The notes: generated from the sequence alone by a model not told the origin. Positions 16,459 to 25,895 are shown, numbered from the stretch's first letter. The stretch is DNA of 64,000 bases from Halobacillus naozhouensis (GCF_029714185.1 NZ_CP121671.1:62001-126000); one strand, 5' to 3'. Translations and numbers: made by a program.

Positions 16459-17280
16459 ATGAAAAGAAGTGAACGACTAGTTGTCATGACACACTACGTG
16501 TTGGATCGTCCTCGTGAATTAGTTTCTCTCCCTTTTTTAGCAGAGAAATATGACGCGGCAAAGTCTTCTATTAGCGAGGATTTAGCAATTATGAATAAAA
16601 TGTTCCGCAAAGAAGGAATTGGTCATCTGGAAACTGTTTCTGGTGCTGCAGGAGGGGTGAAATACATTCCTGCTTATTCTAAGGACTACAGTCATCAATT
16701 TGTGCATGAACTTTGTGAACGGCTTGAAGATCCCGCCAGACTGCTTCCAGGCGGATACTTGTTCATGAGCGATATTTTAGGTGAACCCGATACAGTTCGC
16801 GCGATTGGGCGTTTATTTGCTTCGGCTTTTGCAGACAAAGAAATTGATGCGGTTATGACTGTGGCCACGAAAGGAATCCCATTGGCCTATGCTGTGGCTG
16901 CTTACTTAAATGTTCCAGTTGTCATTGTGCGCCGCGATCCTAAGGTTACAGAAGGATCTACAGTCAGCATTAACTATGTCTCAGGATCAACAAGGAAAAT
17001 TCAAACGATGGTGCTGACAAAACGCTCGCTGGCAGAAGGATCAAAAGTATGTATTATTGATGATTTCATGAAAGCTGGCGGGACCATCAATGGTATGAGG
17101 AACTTATTGACTGAATTCAATGCGGAAGTAGCCGGCATTGGTGTGTTAGCTGAAGCGGAAGATGAAGAAGAGGATCGTGTAGTAGATGAGTACATTTCGC
17201 TGGTCCAAATTATGAATGTGGATGACCGAGAGGCAAAAATTGAAGTACATGCTGGAAATCTTCTGAATCGAATCGAATAA
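16459..17280 (+). CDS. purR: Purine operon repressor PurR
   Basis: PurR represses purine synthesis genes and responds to PRPP. Residues 1-75 form the winged-helix domain (RRSERLVVMTHYVL-like start, SSISEDLAIM). Residues 80-273 form a phosphoribosyltransferase-like domain with the PRPP motif VCIIDDFMKAGGT near 197. Length is standard. Upstream, CCGTAC (16403-16408) and an inverted ATTCGG (16434-16439) loosely resemble two PurBoxes, which would fit autoregulation, but the cores match imperfectly and are about ten bases further apart than usual. The yabJ gene that follows purR in B. subtilis is absent. Confidence 0.95.
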   Translation: MKRSERLVVMTHYVLDRPRELVSLPFLAEKYDAAKSSISEDLAIMNKMFRKEGIGHLETVSGAAGGVKYIPAYSKDYSHQFVHELCERLEDPARLLPGGYLFMSDILGEPDTVRAIGRLFASAFADKEIDAVMTVATKGIPLAYAVAAYLNVPVVIVRRDPKVTEGSTVSINYVSGSTRKIQTMVLTKRSLAEGSKVCIIDDFMKAGGTINGMRNLLTEFNAEVAGIGVLAEAEDEEEDRVVDEYISLVQIMNVDDREAKIEVHAGNLLNRIE

Positions 17281-17296
17281 CGAATCTTTTCGAGGA

Positions 17297-17334
17297 GAAA
17301 GTCTCACCTGTTGCAGTGACGGCTTTCTTTTTTT
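17297..17334 (+). terminator. Terminator after purR
   Basis: GAAAGTC with TCAC pairs with GTGA and GGCTTTC (one bulge, one G-U pair), ending in a T-rich run. Confidence 0.8.
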
Positions 17335-17357
17335 CGTACGTAAGACCTAAACAGGCT

Positions 17358-17390
17358 TAAAAATTAAATATTTAAATTTTTTTAGAAATA
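17358..17390 (+). promoter_or_regulatory. AT-rich element upstream of spoVG
   Basis: A block made almost only of A and T lies directly upstream of the sigma-H promoter. B. subtilis spoVG has a similar AT box that boosts transcription and is bound by AbrB. The equivalence is inferred from position and composition. Confidence 0.5.
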
Positions 17391-17391
17391 A

Positions 17392-17420
17392 GCAGGAATT
17401 TTTCCCGATATGTGGAATTA
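17392..17420 (+). promoter_or_regulatory. Sigma-H promoter of spoVG
   Basis: GCAGGAATT at 17392-17400 and GTGGAATTA at 17412-17420 match the sigma-H -35 (AGGAWWT) and -10 (GAAT) and closely resemble the B. subtilis spoVG promoter. Confidence 0.8.
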
Positions 17421-17460
17421 TTCTAGTAAGTTCTTTTTTGGGAAAAGGTGGTGAATGATA

Positions 17461-17757
17461 ATGGAAGTAACTGACGTAAGACTGCGACGCGTAAATACCG
17501 AAGGAAGAATGCGAGCAATTGCTTCTATTACCTTAGATCAGGAGTTTGTTGTCCATGACATACGGGTGATTGATGGCAACAATGGTCTCTTTGTGGCTAT
17601 GCCTAGTAAACGGACACCTGACGGGGAATTTCGGGATATTGCCCATCCGATCAATTCTGGTACTCGTGGAAAGATTCAAGACGCTGTACTTAATGAATAC
17701 CACAAAGCTGGTGAGATTGATACGGAAGTAGAGTATGAAGAAGCAGGTGCCTCTTAA
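17461..17757 (+). CDS. spoVG: RNA-binding regulator SpoVG
   Basis: SpoVG is a small regulator involved in sporulation and division control; homologues bind nucleic acid. The 98-residue sequence begins MEVTDVRLRRVNTEGRMRAI and contains VHDIRVIDGNNGLFVAMPSK, the family hallmark. ATG 17461 has AGGTGGTG at seven bases; ATG 17455 would be too close. The tail after about residue 85 is Glu-rich and variable, as in relatives. Confidence 0.97.
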   Translation: MEVTDVRLRRVNTEGRMRAIASITLDQEFVVHDIRVIDGNNGLFVAMPSKRTPDGEFRDIAHPINSGTRGKIQDAVLNEYHKAGEIDTEVEYEEAGAS

Positions 17758-17772
17758 AACTTGTGAAGATTA

Positions 17773-17819
17773 GAAGCCGGATCTCGTTTAAAAGAGAACC
17801 GGCTTCTTTTTGTTTTTTT
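17773..17819 (+). terminator. Terminator after spoVG
   Basis: GAAGCCGG at 17773-17780 pairs with CCGGCTTC at 17799-17806, with an inner TCTC/GAGA pairing, followed by two T tracts. Confidence 0.92.
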
Positions 17820-17918
17820 GGGAAACAAGGAGAGGAATCTTTTATTACGGTAGGAATTGCCACAAGTGTCAGTGTTAATATAAACGGCCCTTCTCAATTT
17901 GCATCATAAGTTCAAATG

Positions 17919-17947
17919 TTGAAATAAAGCCTATTTTAAGATATTAT
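17919..17947 (+). promoter_or_regulatory. Sigma-A promoter of glmU-prs
   Basis: TTGAAA at 17919-17924 and TATTAT at 17942-17947 are 17 bases apart, 33 bases before glmU. Confidence 0.7.
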
Positions 17948-17979
17948 TCATAATGGATAATTAGGATGGAGGTTACCTC

Positions 17980-19359
17980 ATGACCAATAAATATGCGGTG
18001 GTGTTAGCAGCCGGACAAGGTACTCGCATGAAGTCAAAGCTTTATAAAGTTTTGCATCCAGTATGCGGTAAGCCAATGGTGCAACATGTAGTTGATCAAC
18101 TAAAGGAATTACAATTAAATGAGTTAATTACCATTGTTGGTTTTGGTGCAGAAAAAGTTCAGGACCAGCTGGGAGAAGATAGTCATTATGTCGTGCAAGA
18201 AGAACAACTGGGAACAGGACATGCTGTTCTTCAGGCTGATCATATTCTTGCCGGGAAAAAAGGAACAACGGTCGTTGCTTGCGGAGACACGCCGTTACTC
18301 ACGAAGGATACACTCAAAAAGATGATGGACCATCATGAATCTACTCAAGCAAAGGCAACTATATTAACAGCTCATGCTGAAAACCCTCATGGATATGGAC
18401 GTGTCATTCGAGGTGGTAATGGGCAGGTGGAGCGAATTGTTGAGCAAAAGGATGCTTCACTGGATGAACAGGCTGTTCAGGAAATTAACACAGGTACATA
18501 TTGTTTCGATAATGAATTTTTGTTTGAAGCCTTAAAGGGTGTTTCAAATGATAATTCACAAGGAGAATATTATCTGCCAGATGTCATTCAGATTCTCCAG
18601 GATAAAGATGAAACAGTAAGTGCCTATCAAACTCCAGAGTTTTCTGAATCCCTTGGTGTTAATGATCGTGTAGCCTTAGCTCAAGCTGAGAAGTTGATGA
18701 AGCAGCACATTAACGAGCGGCACATGCGCAATGGTGTAACAGTAGTAGATCCTGACCATACGTACATCGGCCCGGATGTAAAGATAGGACAGGATGTGAT
18801 CGTGTACCCAGGTTCTGTCATTGAAGGAAATACAGCGATTGAAGATGATGCTGTCATTGGACCACATTCAACCGTGAAGGATTGCTATATCGGAGAAGAT
18901 ACGGTCGTTAAACAAAGCGTAGCCACAAACAGTCACATCGGGGCACGTGTTAATATAGGGCCGTTCGCTCATATTCGTCCAGAATCGTCACTCGGTGATG
19001 ATGTAAAAGTTGGTAATTTTGTTGAAATTAAAAAAGCTATCTTCGGTAAAGGCAGTAAGGCATCACATTTAAGCTATATTGGGGACGCTGAAGTAGGAAG
19101 CGGGGTTAATATAGGTTGTGGTACAATTACAGTAAATTATGATGGACAACATAAATTTATGACCACTATTGAAGATGATGCCTTTATTGGCTGCAACTCA
19201 AATCTTATTGCGCCTGTTACTGTAGGCAAAGGCGCATATGTAGCAGCAGGTTCCACAATCAATGAGGACGTACCGGCTGAGGCCTTGTCAATTGCCAGGT
19301 CCAGACAAACAAATAAAGAAGGCTATGTAAGTAAACTTAATTCTAATAAAAAAGAGTAA
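17980..19359 (+). CDS. glmU: Bifunctional GlmU: GlcN-1-P acetyltransferase and GlcNAc-1-P uridylyltransferase
   Basis: GlmU makes UDP-GlcNAc for peptidoglycan and teichoic acid synthesis. The N-terminal uridylyltransferase domain has the signature VLAAGQGTRMKSKL (residues 8-20) and ends near 230. From about 250 the hexapeptide-repeat left-handed beta helix begins, with DVKIGQDVIVYPGSVIEG and later VKVGNFVEIKKA and GVNIGCGTITVNYDG, which build the acetyl-CoA site. The 459 residues are standard. prs follows 15 bases later in the same operon. Confidence 0.97.
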   Translation: MTNKYAVVLAAGQGTRMKSKLYKVLHPVCGKPMVQHVVDQLKELQLNELITIVGFGAEKVQDQLGEDSHYVVQEEQLGTGHAVLQADHILAGKKGTTVVACGDTPLLTKDTLKKMMDHHESTQAKATILTAHAENPHGYGRVIRGGNGQVERIVEQKDASLDEQAVQEINTGTYCFDNEFLFEALKGVSNDNSQGEYYLPDVIQILQDKDETVSAYQTPEFSESLGVNDRVALAQAEKLMKQHINERHMRNGVTVVDPDHTYIGPDVKIGQDVIVYPGSVIEGNTAIEDDAVIGPHSTVKDCYIGEDTVVKQSVATNSHIGARVNIGPFAHIRPESSLGDDVKVGNFVEIKKAIFGKGSKASHLSYIGDAEVGSGVNIGCGTITVNYDGQHKFMTTIEDDAFIGCNSNLIAPVTVGKGAYVAAGSTINEDVPAEALSIARSRQTNKEGYVSKLNSNKKE

Positions 19360-19374
19360 CGGAGGGTTCTATCC

Positions 19375-20328
19375 ATGGCAACTGGGTACAAGGATTCAAA
19401 ATTAAAGGTATTCTCTCTGAATTCTAATCCTGAACTGGCAGAAGAAATTGCTGAGAATATTGGAACAGATCTAGGGAAGTGTACGGTTACAAGGTTTAGT
19501 GACGGGGAGATTCAAATCAACATCGATGAAAGTATTCGCGGTTGTGACGTTTATGTAGTCCAATCTACGTGTGCACCTGTTAATCAACATATCATGGAAC
19601 TCCTGATTATGATAGATGCTTTAAAACGTGCCTCTGCACGTACGATTAATATCGTTATGCCATACTATGGTTATGCTAGACAAGACCGTAAAGCTCGCGC
19701 ACGTGAACCCATTACAGCAAAGCTGGTTGCTAATTTACTTGAGACAGCAGGGGCTTCTAGAGTCATTATGCTGGATTTGCATGCTCCTCAAATTCAAGGT
19801 TTCTTCGATATGCCGATTGACCATCTTGTAGGTGTACCGATTCTTTCCGATTACTTTGAAGAAAAGAATTTTGAAGACGTAGTCATCGTATCGCCGGATC
19901 ATGGAGGAGTAACGCGTGCTCGCAAGATGGCTGACCGCCTTAAGGCCCCGATTGCCATTATTGATAAACGCCGTCCAAGGCCAAATGTGGCGGAAGTAAT
20001 GAATATTGTCGGAAACATCGAAGGGAAAACTGCGATTATGATAGATGACATTATTGATACGGCCGGTACCATTACGCTGGCGGCTAACGCATTAGTTGAA
20101 AACGGTGCGAAGGATGTTTACGCCTGCTGTACTCACCCCGTGCTCTCAGGCCCGGCAATTGACCGTATTGATAATTCAACTATTAAAGAGCTGGTTGTCA
20201 CCAATACGATCCCGCTTGGGGAAGATAAAGAAAGTGAGAAAATCACTCAGTTATCAGTGGCCCCTTTAATCAGTGAAGCCATTATTCGGGTTCATGAACG
20301 TCAATCCGTAAGTATTTTGTTCGATTAA
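19375..20328 (+). CDS. prs: Ribose-phosphate pyrophosphokinase
   Basis: Prs makes PRPP from ribose-5-phosphate and ATP, feeding purine, pyrimidine, His, Trp and NAD synthesis; PRPP is also the signal read by PurR, encoded just upstream. The protein shows FSDGEIQINIDESIRG, the ATP-site YYGYARQDRKARAREPI near residue 100, the flexible loop around 200 and the PRPP-binding motif MIDDIIDTAGTI near 222. The 317 residues are standard. A GGAGG site lies before ATG 19375. Confidence 0.97.
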   Translation: MATGYKDSKLKVFSLNSNPELAEEIAENIGTDLGKCTVTRFSDGEIQINIDESIRGCDVYVVQSTCAPVNQHIMELLIMIDALKRASARTINIVMPYYGYARQDRKARAREPITAKLVANLLETAGASRVIMLDLHAPQIQGFFDMPIDHLVGVPILSDYFEEKNFEDVVIVSPDHGGVTRARKMADRLKAPIAIIDKRRPRPNVAEVMNIVGNIEGKTAIMIDDIIDTAGTITLAANALVENGAKDVYACCTHPVLSGPAIDRIDNSTIKELVVTNTIPLGEDKESEKITQLSVAPLISEAIIRVHERQSVSILFD

Positions 20329-20350
20329 TTCATTTTTTTTGCTATAAAAT

Positions 20351-20376
20351 GTTTAACAAAAGTCCAATTAGGGAAT
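20351..20376 (+). promoter_or_regulatory. Predicted sigma-B promoter of ctc
   Basis: GTTTAA at 20351-20356 and GGGAAT at 20371-20376, 14 bases apart, match the general-stress sigma-B consensus. ctc is the classic sigma-B gene of B. subtilis, so this suggests the general stress regulon exists in this organism. Confidence 0.8.
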
Positions 20377-20417
20377 CCATCTTAAATGAATGGTAAATTC
20401 AATGGAGGTAGATTATT

Positions 20418-21065
20418 TTGGCTATAACACTAAAAGCAAATCAAAGGAAAGATTTAAAACAGTCGGTAACTCGTGAATTGCGCCATCAGGGTGATGTTCC
20501 AGGTGTCGTTTATGGTAAAGATAAAGAACCTGTTACTGTTGCTGTTAACAGTATCGAACTACTTAAAACCGTCCGTGATGAAGGGAAAAACGCCATCATT
20601 TCATTAGCCATTGACGGTGGGAATACAGTAAATGTAATGCTTCATGAATATCAAATTGATCCGATTAAGGATGAATTGATTCATGCAGACTTTTATATCG
20701 TGAACATGTCTGAAGAAATGGACGTTGAAGTACCGATTCATCTTGAAGGCGAAGCTGCAGGTTCGAAAGAAGGTGGAGTTCTTCAACAACCGTTATATGA
20801 ACTGGCAGTCCGCGCTAAACCAGGTGATATTCCTGAAGAAATTGTCATTGATGTTTCTGAGTTAAATATTGGTGACAGCGTGATGGTTAGTGACCTGAAA
20901 GAATCTCGTAACTATGAAATTACTGAGGATGAAAATACAACCATCATTTCCGTTACTCCGCCTGAAGAAATGCCAGAAGAGCCTGACACAGATAACGCAG
21001 ATGAAGAACCTGAAGTTATTAATGAAAAAGGCGATGCAGATGAATCAGACGACGATGGACAATAA
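20418..21065 (+). CDS. ctc: Ribosomal protein bL25, Ctc form
   Basis: Ctc is the long, stress-induced form of bL25, which binds 5S rRNA in the large subunit. Residues 1-90 form the 5S-binding domain (MAITLKANQRKDLKQSVTRE, then GDVPGVVYGK) and 95-180 the C-terminal TL5 domain. The last 30 residues are nearly all acidic (about 17 Asp or Glu), a feature seen in halophilic relatives. The TTG start at 20418 has GGAGGT at 20404-20409. The 215 residues compare with about 204 in B. subtilis. Confidence 0.95.
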   Translation: MAITLKANQRKDLKQSVTRELRHQGDVPGVVYGKDKEPVTVAVNSIELLKTVRDEGKNAIISLAIDGGNTVNVMLHEYQIDPIKDELIHADFYIVNMSEEMDVEVPIHLEGEAAGSKEGGVLQQPLYELAVRAKPGDIPEEIVIDVSELNIGDSVMVSDLKESRNYEITEDENTTIISVTPPEEMPEEPDTDNADEEPEVINEKGDADESDDDGQ

Positions 21066-21080
21066 AGAATAATTAGATTA

Positions 21081-21116
21081 AAAGGGGCGTAGCCATCAGG
21101 TACGCTCCTTTTTTAT
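21081..21116 (+). terminator. Terminator after ctc
   Basis: AAGGGGCGTA pairs with TACGCTCCTT (one G-U pair), followed by a T run. Confidence 0.9.
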
Positions 21117-21155
21117 AATGCCTCCAGTTTTTTGACATATTTTTTATTAGGACTT

Positions 21156-21164
21156 TGATATAAT
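21156..21164 (+). promoter_or_regulatory. Extended -10 promoter of pth
   Basis: TGATATAAT gives an extended -10. A TTGACA lies upstream but 21 bases from TATAAT, too far for normal sigma-A spacing. Confidence 0.5.
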
Positions 21165-21199
21165 AACGAATAGGAAAAAGATGAAAAGGAAGTTTTTCA

Positions 21200-21766
21200 A
21201 TGAAGTGTATTGTGGGTTTAGGGAATCCGGGTAGGAAATATGAAAAAACACGCCATAATATTGGGTTTATGATTATAGATGAATTAGCACAACAAAATCA
21301 TTGGACAATGGAACAAAAAAAGTTCAAAGGACTGTTTACCATCGAGCACATGAACGGTGAGAAAGTTCTTTTGTTAAAGCCCCAGACGTACATGAACTTA
21401 TCGGGGGATTCTCTTCGGTTGTTCATGGACTATTATGGGATCGAAGAAGAAGATGTACTGGTCATTTATGATGATCTTGATTTACCGCCTGGAAGAATAC
21501 GCCTTCGTCAGAAAGGCGGACATGGCGGTCATAATGGGATACGCAGCATCATTGACCAGTTAGGTACGAAAGGGTTTAAGCGTTTGCGGGTAGGCGTAGG
21601 TAGACCTTCTGTACCAATGAGCGTGGTTGATTATGTACTGGGTACATTTGATAAGGACCAGCAAGAGCATGTGCAAGAAGCCATAAACCAATCCGTTAAG
21701 GCTTGCGAAGCATGGTTTGAACAACCATTTGCCGAAGTTATGAATACCTTTAATGTTAAATCATAA
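21200..21766 (+). CDS. pth: Peptidyl-tRNA hydrolase
   Basis: Pth (SpoVC) frees tRNA from peptidyl-tRNA that has dropped off ribosomes. The active-site block VGLGNPGRKYEKTRHNIGF contains the catalytic histidine at residue 19, and DDLDLPPGRIRLRQKGGHGG with HNGIRSI near residues 90-115 completes the site. The 188 residues match the family. The site AGGAAG precedes ATG 21200. Confidence 0.97.
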   Translation: MKCIVGLGNPGRKYEKTRHNIGFMIIDELAQQNHWTMEQKKFKGLFTIEHMNGEKVLLLKPQTYMNLSGDSLRLFMDYYGIEEEDVLVIYDDLDLPPGRIRLRQKGGHGGHNGIRSIIDQLGTKGFKRLRVGVGRPSVPMSVVDYVLGTFDKDQQEHVQEAINQSVKACEAWFEQPFAEVMNTFNVKS

Positions 21767-21781
21767 ATTAAAATGGTGTTC

Positions 21782-21811
21782 GTATAAGCAAAGACTCAAG
21801 CGGTAACAATA
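21782..21811 (+). promoter_or_regulatory. Predicted sigma-F promoter of fin
   Basis: GTATA at 21782-21786 and GGTAACAATA at 21802-21811, 15 bases apart, match the forespore sigma-F consensus at every specified position. fin is a sigma-F gene in B. subtilis. Confidence 0.85.
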
Positions 21812-21845
21812 AATACAAATACTTCTGAATCGGAGGTTTGTATTT

Positions 21846-22076
21846 ATGAATATTAATTATATATGCCGACACTGTAACCGCCAAGTCGGAAAATTAGACC
21901 GTGAACGAGTCGAAGTTTCCGAGCTTGGCTTAGAGTGTTTGAATGAGGACGACCACAGGGAAATGATTACGTACAGCAGTAATGGTGATATGAATATTAG
22001 AACGATCTGCCATTCATGTGAACGTACCCTTGATCAACATCCTCATTATCACGAACAAGATTATTTTATTCATTAA
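21846..22076 (+). CDS. fin: Anti-sigma-F factor Fin
   Basis: Fin (YabK) inhibits sigma-F in the forespore and so helps the switch to sigma-G. The 76-residue protein has two CxxC pairs, CRHC at residues 7-10 and CHSC near 57-60, that bind zinc. The length and the start MNINYICRHCNRQVG match the B. subtilis protein. GGAGG precedes ATG 21846. Its own promoter separates it from pth. Confidence 0.93.
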   Translation: MNINYICRHCNRQVGKLDRERVEVSELGLECLNEDDHREMITYSSNGDMNIRTICHSCERTLDQHPHYHEQDYFIH

Positions 22077-22116
22077 ATCGTGGTCACCCTCTATGGTGAT
22101 TGTGGAGGAGTTTGTT

Positions 22117-25100
22117 ATGCAGGGAATAAAAGATTACTTACGGCCACAGGATGACATCCGCTCTGTAGTTGAGGGATTTGAATCCGGAATGAATGAGCAA
22201 ATGATTGCAGGGTTATCTGGGGCCTCTAGAAGTATGATGATTTCATTAATACAGGAGTCGCTACATCGGCCTGTTCTGATCGTGACACACCAATTGATTC
22301 AGGCTCAGCAAATGTATGAAGACATGTTAGAGCTTTCTAATAGTGATCAAGTGCACCTTTTTCCGGTTAATGAGCTCATTGCATCTGAAATTGCAACGGC
22401 CAGCCCAGAGTTACGGAGCCAGCGGATAGAAGCGTTGAGCGGGTGGCTTAACCAAGATTCCGGTATTTTAATAGCGCCTGTGGCTGCATTAAAAAGAATC
22501 ATGCCGCCTAAGGAATATTGGGAGCATAACCAGCTCCCTTTTCGTGTTGGGGAAGAAATTGATCTTGAAGAATACTTAAGAAGATTTGTCAGCATGGGTT
22601 ATGAGCGGACAGATATGGTGGCAACGCCTGGAGAATTCTCTCTTCGTGGTGGAATCCTGGATGTTTACCCATTAACAGCAGAATTCCCTTACCGTGTTGA
22701 ACTGTTTGATACTGAAGTAGATTCTATTCGAACATTCGATTCGGAAACACAGCGTTCTCATGAGAAGTTTGATCATGTTCATGTCGGTCCTGCGACTGAA
22801 CTTTTATTAACAGAAGAGGATTATGCCCGGGCCTCGCAGCGACTGGAGGAATCCCTTAGTCACTCTTTACAAAAGCTTTCAAAAAAAGAAGCAAAAGAAA
22901 CGCTAAATACTTACGTAGAGTCTGATATAGAAAAGCTTCGGCAACAAGAACGTTTTCAGGACATGTATAAGTATATAGGTTTCTTCTATGATCAGGAACT
23001 AAGTTTGCTAGATTACCTTCCAAATAATGGGTTGATTGTGTTAGATGAAATGAGCCGTATTCAGGAAACAGCGAGTCGTTTAGACCACGAAGAAGCAGAA
23101 TGGCATCAGAGTCTGCTTGAAGTTAACCAAATTGTAAGGGATCTTAGCATTTCATTCGACTGGCATGGTACTTGGGATAACATGAAGCAGCCAAGGCTCT
23201 ATATGTCCGTGTTCATGCGTCATATCCCTAACACCCATCCTGAGAATGTAATTAATATCTCCAGTCGACAGATGCAGCAATTCCATGGTCAAATGAATTT
23301 ACTTAAGAACGAAATGGATCGCTGGGTGAAACAGGATTACTCTGTAGTCATTATGGCTCCAGATGAAAAGCGCGCTCAAAAGATTCATGATGTGTTAGAT
23401 GATTATGATATGGAGTCCGTAGTTGCCAAAGAACCGGTTCATTTACCTTTGAAGCTGCCGACAATTATCGAAGGTAACCTCAGCAGCGGGTTTGAGTGGC
23501 CGCTGCACAAAATAGCTGTACTGACCGAGAGTGAGCTATTTAAAAAACGGACGTCTAAGACTAAGCGCAAACAGAAATTATCTAATGCCGAACGGATCAA
23601 AAATTATCAGGAACTCAAAGTTGGAGATTATGTAGTTCATGCCAACCATGGAATCGGTAAATATATCGGAATTGAAACCTTGAAAATGGGTGGGAATCAT
23701 AAGGATTTCCTGATGGTAAAGTATTCGGGAAATGATAAGCTGTTTGTTCCAATTGACCAGATTGATTTAATTCAAAAATACGTTGGCTCCGAGGGTAAAG
23801 AACCAAAAGTATATAAGTTGGGCGGCAGTGAATGGAAAAAGGTGAAGAGCCGTGTTCAATCATCCGTAGAAGATATTGCGGATGATCTTATCCAACTATA
23901 TGCTGAACGAGAAGCCTCAAAGGGTCATGCTTTTGGTGAAGATGGGGAGATGCAGCGTGACTTTGAAGCAGCTTTTCCATATGAAGAAACAGAGGATCAG
24001 CTTCGCTGTATTGATGAGATAAAAGAAGATATGCAACGAATTCGGCCGATGGATCGACTGCTTTGTGGAGATGTTGGTTATGGAAAAACAGAAGTTGCGA
24101 TCCGGGCTGCCTTTAAAGCGATTGAGAACGGAAAGCAGGTGGCACTGCTAGTTCCGACTACCATACTGGCCCAACAGCATTATGAAACCTTGCAAGAGCG
24201 GTTCCAAGACTTTGGGATAAACATTGGTTTGCTCAGTCGATTCCGGACAAAGAAGCAGCAGAGTGAAACAACGGAACGGCTGAGAAAAGGACTTGACGAT
24301 ATTGTCGTCGGAACCCATAGAATTTTATCAAAAGACATTAAATTTAAGGACTTAGGACTGCTAATTGTAGATGAGGAGCAACGTTTTGGTGTAAAACATA
24401 AAGAAAAAATCAAGCAGTTGAAAGCGAATGTTGATGTACTGACATTAACGGCCACGCCGATACCGAGGACGTTGCATATGTCTATGCTTGGAGTTCGGGA
24501 TTTATCTGTCATTGAGACGCCTCCTGAAAATCGCTTTCCGATCCAGACCTATGTATTGGAATACAATCCGGTATTTATGAGGGAGTCGATTGAAAGGGAA
24601 ATGGCAAGGGGTGGACAGGTATTCTTTCTATTTAATCGTGTGGAGAACATTGAGCGAATGGCTCAGGAAATTTCTGCACTCGTCCCTGAAGCAAGGGTTG
24701 CTTTTGCGCATGGACAAATGAACGAAACCGAACTTGAAAATGTTATGTTCTCATTCCTTGAAGGAGAATTTGATGTGTTGGTGAGCACCACAATCATAGA
24801 GACAGGTGTAGACATCCCTAATGTGAATACGTTAATTGTTTATGATGCCGACCGTATGGGATTAAGCCAGCTTTATCAGTTAAGAGGCCGTGTGGGGCGT
24901 TCTAACCGAGTGGCATACGCTTACTTTACCTACCAAAAAGATAAAGTGCTGACAGAAGTGGCTGAGAAGCGACTCCAGGCGATCAAGGAGTTTACGGAGC
25001 TCGGCTCAGGGTTTAAGATCGCCATGCGGGATTTATCGATTCGTGGGGCTGGAAATCTTTTAGGTGCTCAGCAGCATGGGTTTATTGACTCTGTCGGCTT

Positions 25101-25653
25101 CGACATGTATTCACAAATGCTTAAGGATGCTATTGAAGCCAAACGCCAGGGGATTGAGCCGGAAGCTGTACAACCATTTCAAACCGAACTGGACCTTACC
25201 ATTGATGCCTATCTTCCAGCGGAATATATTGAAGATGAAAAACAAAAAATTGATATGTACAAGCAATTCCAAGCGATTGAATCAGAAGATGACATTCATG
25301 ATTTAAGAGATGAATTAATCGACCGCTTTGGTGATTACCCGGAAGAAGTCGAGAATTTATTCAAAGTAACTTCACTTCGTCTATATGCCAGGAAGGCACG
25401 CATCGAATCGATTTCTGAAGGGAAGAAAAAGATGGAGATGCTTATGGATTCTAGCCAAAGTCAGCAAATTGACGGTTCAAAGCTGTTTGATTTGGCGAAC
25501 CAATATGGACGAATGATTCAGCTTGGGACAGAGGGCCAGCAGTTGAAAATTACGTTTATGTGGGAACGAAATACGAAGCCGAGAAGGTACGAGTTGGTGG
25601 AGGAGTTTATTCAGCGTCTGCCACAGTTATCAGAAGCAGCTACTAGTGCATAG
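22117..25653 (+). CDS. mfd: Transcription-repair coupling factor Mfd
   Basis: Mfd removes RNA polymerase stalled at DNA lesions and recruits UvrA. The 1178-residue protein has the UvrB-like N-terminal region (about 1-350), the RNA polymerase interaction domain (about 500-570, KVGDYVVHANHGIGKYIG), the RecG-like translocase with Walker A GDVGYGKT at 651-658 and DEEQRFGV near 755, and a C-terminal domain ending near 1170. ATG 22117 has GTGGAGGAG upstream; the longer frame from 22018 overlaps fin and is rejected. Confidence 0.97.
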   Translation: MQGIKDYLRPQDDIRSVVEGFESGMNEQMIAGLSGASRSMMISLIQESLHRPVLIVTHQLIQAQQMYEDMLELSNSDQVHLFPVNELIASEIATASPELRSQRIEALSGWLNQDSGILIAPVAALKRIMPPKEYWEHNQLPFRVGEEIDLEEYLRRFVSMGYERTDMVATPGEFSLRGGILDVYPLTAEFPYRVELFDTEVDSIRTFDSETQRSHEKFDHVHVGPATELLLTEEDYARASQRLEESLSHSLQKLSKKEAKETLNTYVESDIEKLRQQERFQDMYKYIGFFYDQELSLLDYLPNNGLIVLDEMSRIQETASRLDHEEAEWHQSLLEVNQIVRDLSISFDWHGTWDNMKQPRLYMSVFMRHIPNTHPENVINISSRQMQQFHGQMNLLKNEMDRWVKQDYSVVIMAPDEKRAQKIHDVLDDYDMESVVAKEPVHLPLKLPTIIEGNLSSGFEWPLHKIAVLTESELFKKRTSKTKRKQKLSNAERIKNYQELKVGDYVVHANHGIGKYIGIETLKMGGNHKDFLMVKYSGNDKLFVPIDQIDLIQKYVGSEGKEPKVYKLGGSEWKKVKSRVQSSVEDIADDLIQLYAEREASKGHAFGEDGEMQRDFEAAFPYEETEDQLRCIDEIKEDMQRIRPMDRLLCGDVGYGKTEVAIRAAFKAIENGKQVALLVPTTILAQQHYETLQERFQDFGINIGLLSRFRTKKQQSETTERLRKGLDDIVVGTHRILSKDIKFKDLGLLIVDEEQRFGVKHKEKIKQLKANVDVLTLTATPIPRTLHMSMLGVRDLSVIETPPENRFPIQTYVLEYNPVFMRESIEREMARGGQVFFLFNRVENIERMAQEISALVPEARVAFAHGQMNETELENVMFSFLEGEFDVLVSTTIIETGVDIPNVNTLIVYDADRMGLSQLYQLRGRVGRSNRVAYAYFTYQKDKVLTEVAEKRLQAIKEFTELGSGFKIAMRDLSIRGAGNLLGAQQHGFIDSVGFDMYSQMLKDAIEAKRQGIEPEAVQPFQTELDLTIDAYLPAEYIEDEKQKIDMYKQFQAIESEDDIHDLRDELIDRFGDYPEEVENLFKVTSLRLYARKARIESISEGKKKMEMLMDSSQSQQIDGSKLFDLANQYGRMIQLGTEGQQLKITFMWERNTKPRRYELVEEFIQRLPQLSEAATSA

Positions 25654-25661
25654 AAAAAATA

Positions 25662-25686
25662 GGGAGCCGTCAATGGCTCCCTTTTG
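25662..25686 (+). terminator. Terminator after mfd
   Basis: GGGAGCC at 25662-25668 pairs with GGCTCCC at 25675-25681, followed by TTTT. Confidence 0.85.
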
Positions 25687-25794
25687 TAGATAGAACAAGG
25701 GCATATTGCAGTCCCTTCTCAGTCTTTAATGGTTTAATAAGGGCACATCCAAACGTTCTGAATACATTTTTTGAGAAAAATCCATTCTTGGGAT

Positions 25795-25823
25795 GAATAG
25801 GTTTTTTCTGGAGTATCATACTA
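25795..25823 (+). promoter_or_regulatory. Predicted sigma-G promoter of spoVT
   Basis: GAATA at 25795-25799 and CATACTA at 25817-25823, 17 bases apart, match sigma-G. A weaker second candidate is GCATG 25845-25849 with TAAACTA 25866-25872. Confidence 0.75.
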
Positions 25824-25895
25824 TCCCTATCACCTGTTTATTCCGCATGTTTATTTGCGTGAGGGTAAACTACAGAGAGGGAGGCAGCATAAAGA

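Noticed and set aside
21131..21164. TTGACA with TATAAT as a standard sigma-A promoter of pth
   Set aside because: The 21-base gap is too wide; an extended -10 explains the site better.
25845..25872. GCATG and TAAACTA as the main spoVT promoter
   Set aside because: The pair at 25795-25823 matches sigma-G better in both hexamers and spacing; this one was kept only as an alternative.
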